Source: Echinicola sp. 20G
GTDB taxonomy: Bacteria; Bacteroidota; Bacteroidia; Cytophagales; Cyclobacteriaceae
Assembly (NCBI RefSeq): GCF_015533855.1
Contig: NZ_AP024154.1
Coordinates: 5,028,501 to 5,092,500, forward strand
Reading direction: 5' to 3'
DNA length: 64,000 nucleotides
Both the position numbers and the translations under genes were made by a program. Of this stretch, positions 62,839 through 64,000 are shown piece after piece. The notes beneath the pieces are model-generated. The model was not told the origin of the DNA and did not search any database. It saw only the letters and a program-made list of their open reading frames with translations. The stretch's first letter is position 1. Every line of letters begins with the position of its first letter.

Positions 62839-62861
62839 AAAGGCTGGCAAAACCAGCCTTT
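62839..62861. terminator. terminator between msrB and the right-edge gene
   Basis: A 9-bp stem, AAAGGCTGG with CCAGCCTTT, around a CAAAA loop, with a T-run on the plus strand. It lies between convergent genes. Confidence 0.8.
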
Positions 62862-62863
62862 TT

Positions 62864-64000
62864 TTAGTTCACCACCACCTCATCTACAAAGACCCAACCC
62901 TTATCTCCGGCCCCTCTATGCCAAGCAGGCAACTTGGTATTAGGAAACAACCTCAAGCGTAAAGAGTGATAGGTTTTAGAGGGAATATCAAAAATCATCT
63001 GTTCCATCCTACTTTTCTGGGATTTTTCCGGGACATCTAAGTCTTTTGAAACTATCGTTTTCCATGGCTGACTCCCATTTGATCTTCCTTCCAGAATTAC
63101 CTTGACAGGAGGAAATATATGAGCTTCCTCATGATACATTAAGCTCACAGCTAATTTGGAAGCGGTCTGCTCTCCTAAATCAACGAACAAATCGAGTGGC
63201 TCATCTCTAAATCCCAACCAATCACCGGAGGCATAATTGGAATCTCCTTTCTTTTGATCCACCAAGGTTTCTTTGCCCTTCCCTTGATAATTTCCTGAAG
63301 GACTTGTTTTCAAATCGACATGATCAGGCTTAATCAATCCTGCTTGATAAAAACTTTCTGTTGCAGTTTCACTTTTAGACCAGCCTTTTGCGAATGCTCT
63401 TGCTTTAAGCTGAACTGTCTCTTCCAAATGAATGGGCCCTTCATAAACCAAGCTGTTCAGACTATCTGGCTCACTGCCATCCAACGTATACCTAATCTGC
63501 ACCGAACCAATAGGATGTTTTAGAACCACTTCCTCTGAATTTTTGAAAATCTTATTTTCAAATTTTACTTGCGGGGCATTAAGTTGATAAACAATCCCTT
63601 CATCCTGAAACCCCCATTCCAATATCACATGAGGCATTATTTTCGTAAAACCTTCACTGTCTTTCCCTGTCAAGCCTGTATCCCACAGACTTAAGGACTC
63701 TAGAAGTTTCACCTTTACCAAAAGGTCAAATACCGATTTGTCAAGTTCATTTCCAGCCAAGGAAAGCAGCTTTAAATGGGGCAGATCTGGAAGAAAACCT
63801 AGTTGATTGGCCTTCACACCAGTCGAATTGAGTTTTAGGTCTTCAAGATTCTTTAAGGCACCAATTGCTTTCAGATCAACCCCATCAAGAGGCATTTTAT
63901 TTAAATTCAAACTCACCACTTGATCCTTAATCTTATTTAAGTCAGAAAGGGATTTTGCATCAAATGCTCCTGCTCCAAAATAAGAAACAGAAAGTGCTGG
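62864..64000 (-). CDS. partial protein with leucine-rich and chitobiase-like C-terminal domains, cut by the window edge
   Basis: The frame runs open to the right edge, so only the C-terminal 378 codons are visible; a GTG at 63919 is not a convincing start. The visible part begins 'PALSVSYFGAGAFDAKSLSD', followed by leucine-rich repeats ('IGALKNLEDLKLNSTGVKA', 'LPHLKLLSLAGNEL', 'VKLLESLSLWDTGL'). A chitobiase/FN3-like beta domain follows ('VQIRYTLDGSEPDSLNSLVYEGP', core YTLDGSEPD), then a discoidin-like C-terminus ('PLDLFVDLGEQTASKLAVSL'). This layout resembles large Bacteroidota proteins with planctomycete-type cytochrome c domains, but that N-terminus lies outside the window. Confidence 0.75.
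   Translation of the reverse strand, partial: PALSVSYFGAGAFDAKSLSDLNKIKDQVVSLNLNKMPLDGVDLKAIGALKNLEDLKLNSTGVKANQLGFLPDLPHLKLLSLAGNELDKSVFDLLVKVKLLESLSLWDTGLTGKDSEGFTKIMPHVILEWGFQDEGIVYQLNAPQVKFENKIFKNSEEVVLKHPIGSVQIRYTLDGSEPDSLNSLVYEGPIHLEETVQLKARAFAKGWSKSETATESFYQAGLIKPDHVDLKTSPSGNYQGKGKETLVDQKKGDSNYASGDWLGFRDEPLDLFVDLGEQTASKLAVSLMYHEEAHIFPPVKVILEGRSNGSQPWKTIVSKDLDVPEKSQKSRMEQMIFDIPSKTYHSLRLRLFPNTKLPAWHRGAGDKGWVFVDEVVVN

Overview
The window looks like a chromosomal segment of an AT-rich Bacteroidota bacterium, most likely a cytophagalean of the Cyclobacteriaceae kind. The evidence is two SusC/SusD pairs, an STN-domain SusC wired to a FecR anti-sigma factor and an ECF sigma factor, GH92 mannosidases, a Bacteroidota-type -7 element (TATATTTG), weak or absent Shine-Dalgarno sequences and an HslV with a short propeptide. 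The genus is inferred from protein character, not from a marker gene. I saw no rRNA, tRNA, CRISPR array, insertion sequence or prophage.

Layout. 1-4.3 kb: a DUF302 protein with a CRP-like palindrome in front, then a three-gene surface-sugar operon (two glycosyltransferases and a DegT aminotransferase). 4.4-10.6 kb: a large FAD/Fe-S oxidoreductase, a methyltransferase, a DUF2254 membrane protein, a zinc-ribbon protein and a short SSB. 10.7-16.2 kb: beta-carbonic anhydrase with a SulP transporter, a small membrane protein behind an FNR-like palindrome, and two aldo/keto reductases divergent from a Dabb protein. 16.3-26.5 kb: a hybrid histidine kinase, HslV, pyruvate dehydrogenase E2, a YheT hydrolase, a SRAP protein lacking its usual His, FabH, an unknown protein and a MORN-repeat protein.

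26.8-36.3 kb (+ strand): an amino-sugar cluster made of a ROK repressor, a NagB-like/PIG-L fusion and a ROK kinase, followed by a translationally coupled pair of an FG-GAP/ASPIC protein and a vanadium-haloperoxidase-like protein.

36.3-50.8 kb (- strand): an alpha-mannoside utilisation locus. A LacI regulator sits upstream of SusC-SusD; a second unit holds GH92, ROK kinase, FucP-type transporter, GH92 and a phosphomannose-isomerase-type cupin. Together these could release mannose, import it, phosphorylate it and isomerise it. The SusC gene carries one in-frame TGA at codon 274. A nearly identical 19-bp motif with a CTAAAA-N2-TTTTAG palindrome lies upstream of both units and is the best candidate LacI operator; at the GH92 unit it abuts the -33 region of a good Bacteroidota promoter.

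50.9-64 kb: a DUF6600 protein with a cationic low-complexity tail, a receiver-like small protein, a 59-residue histone-H1-like protein, a second locus (ECF sigma, FecR, STN-SusC, SusD, DUF1080 protein), MsrA and MsrB, and a protein cut by the right edge. The two SusCD systems show two regulatory designs: the LacI-linked SusC lacks an STN domain, while the FecR-linked SusC has one.
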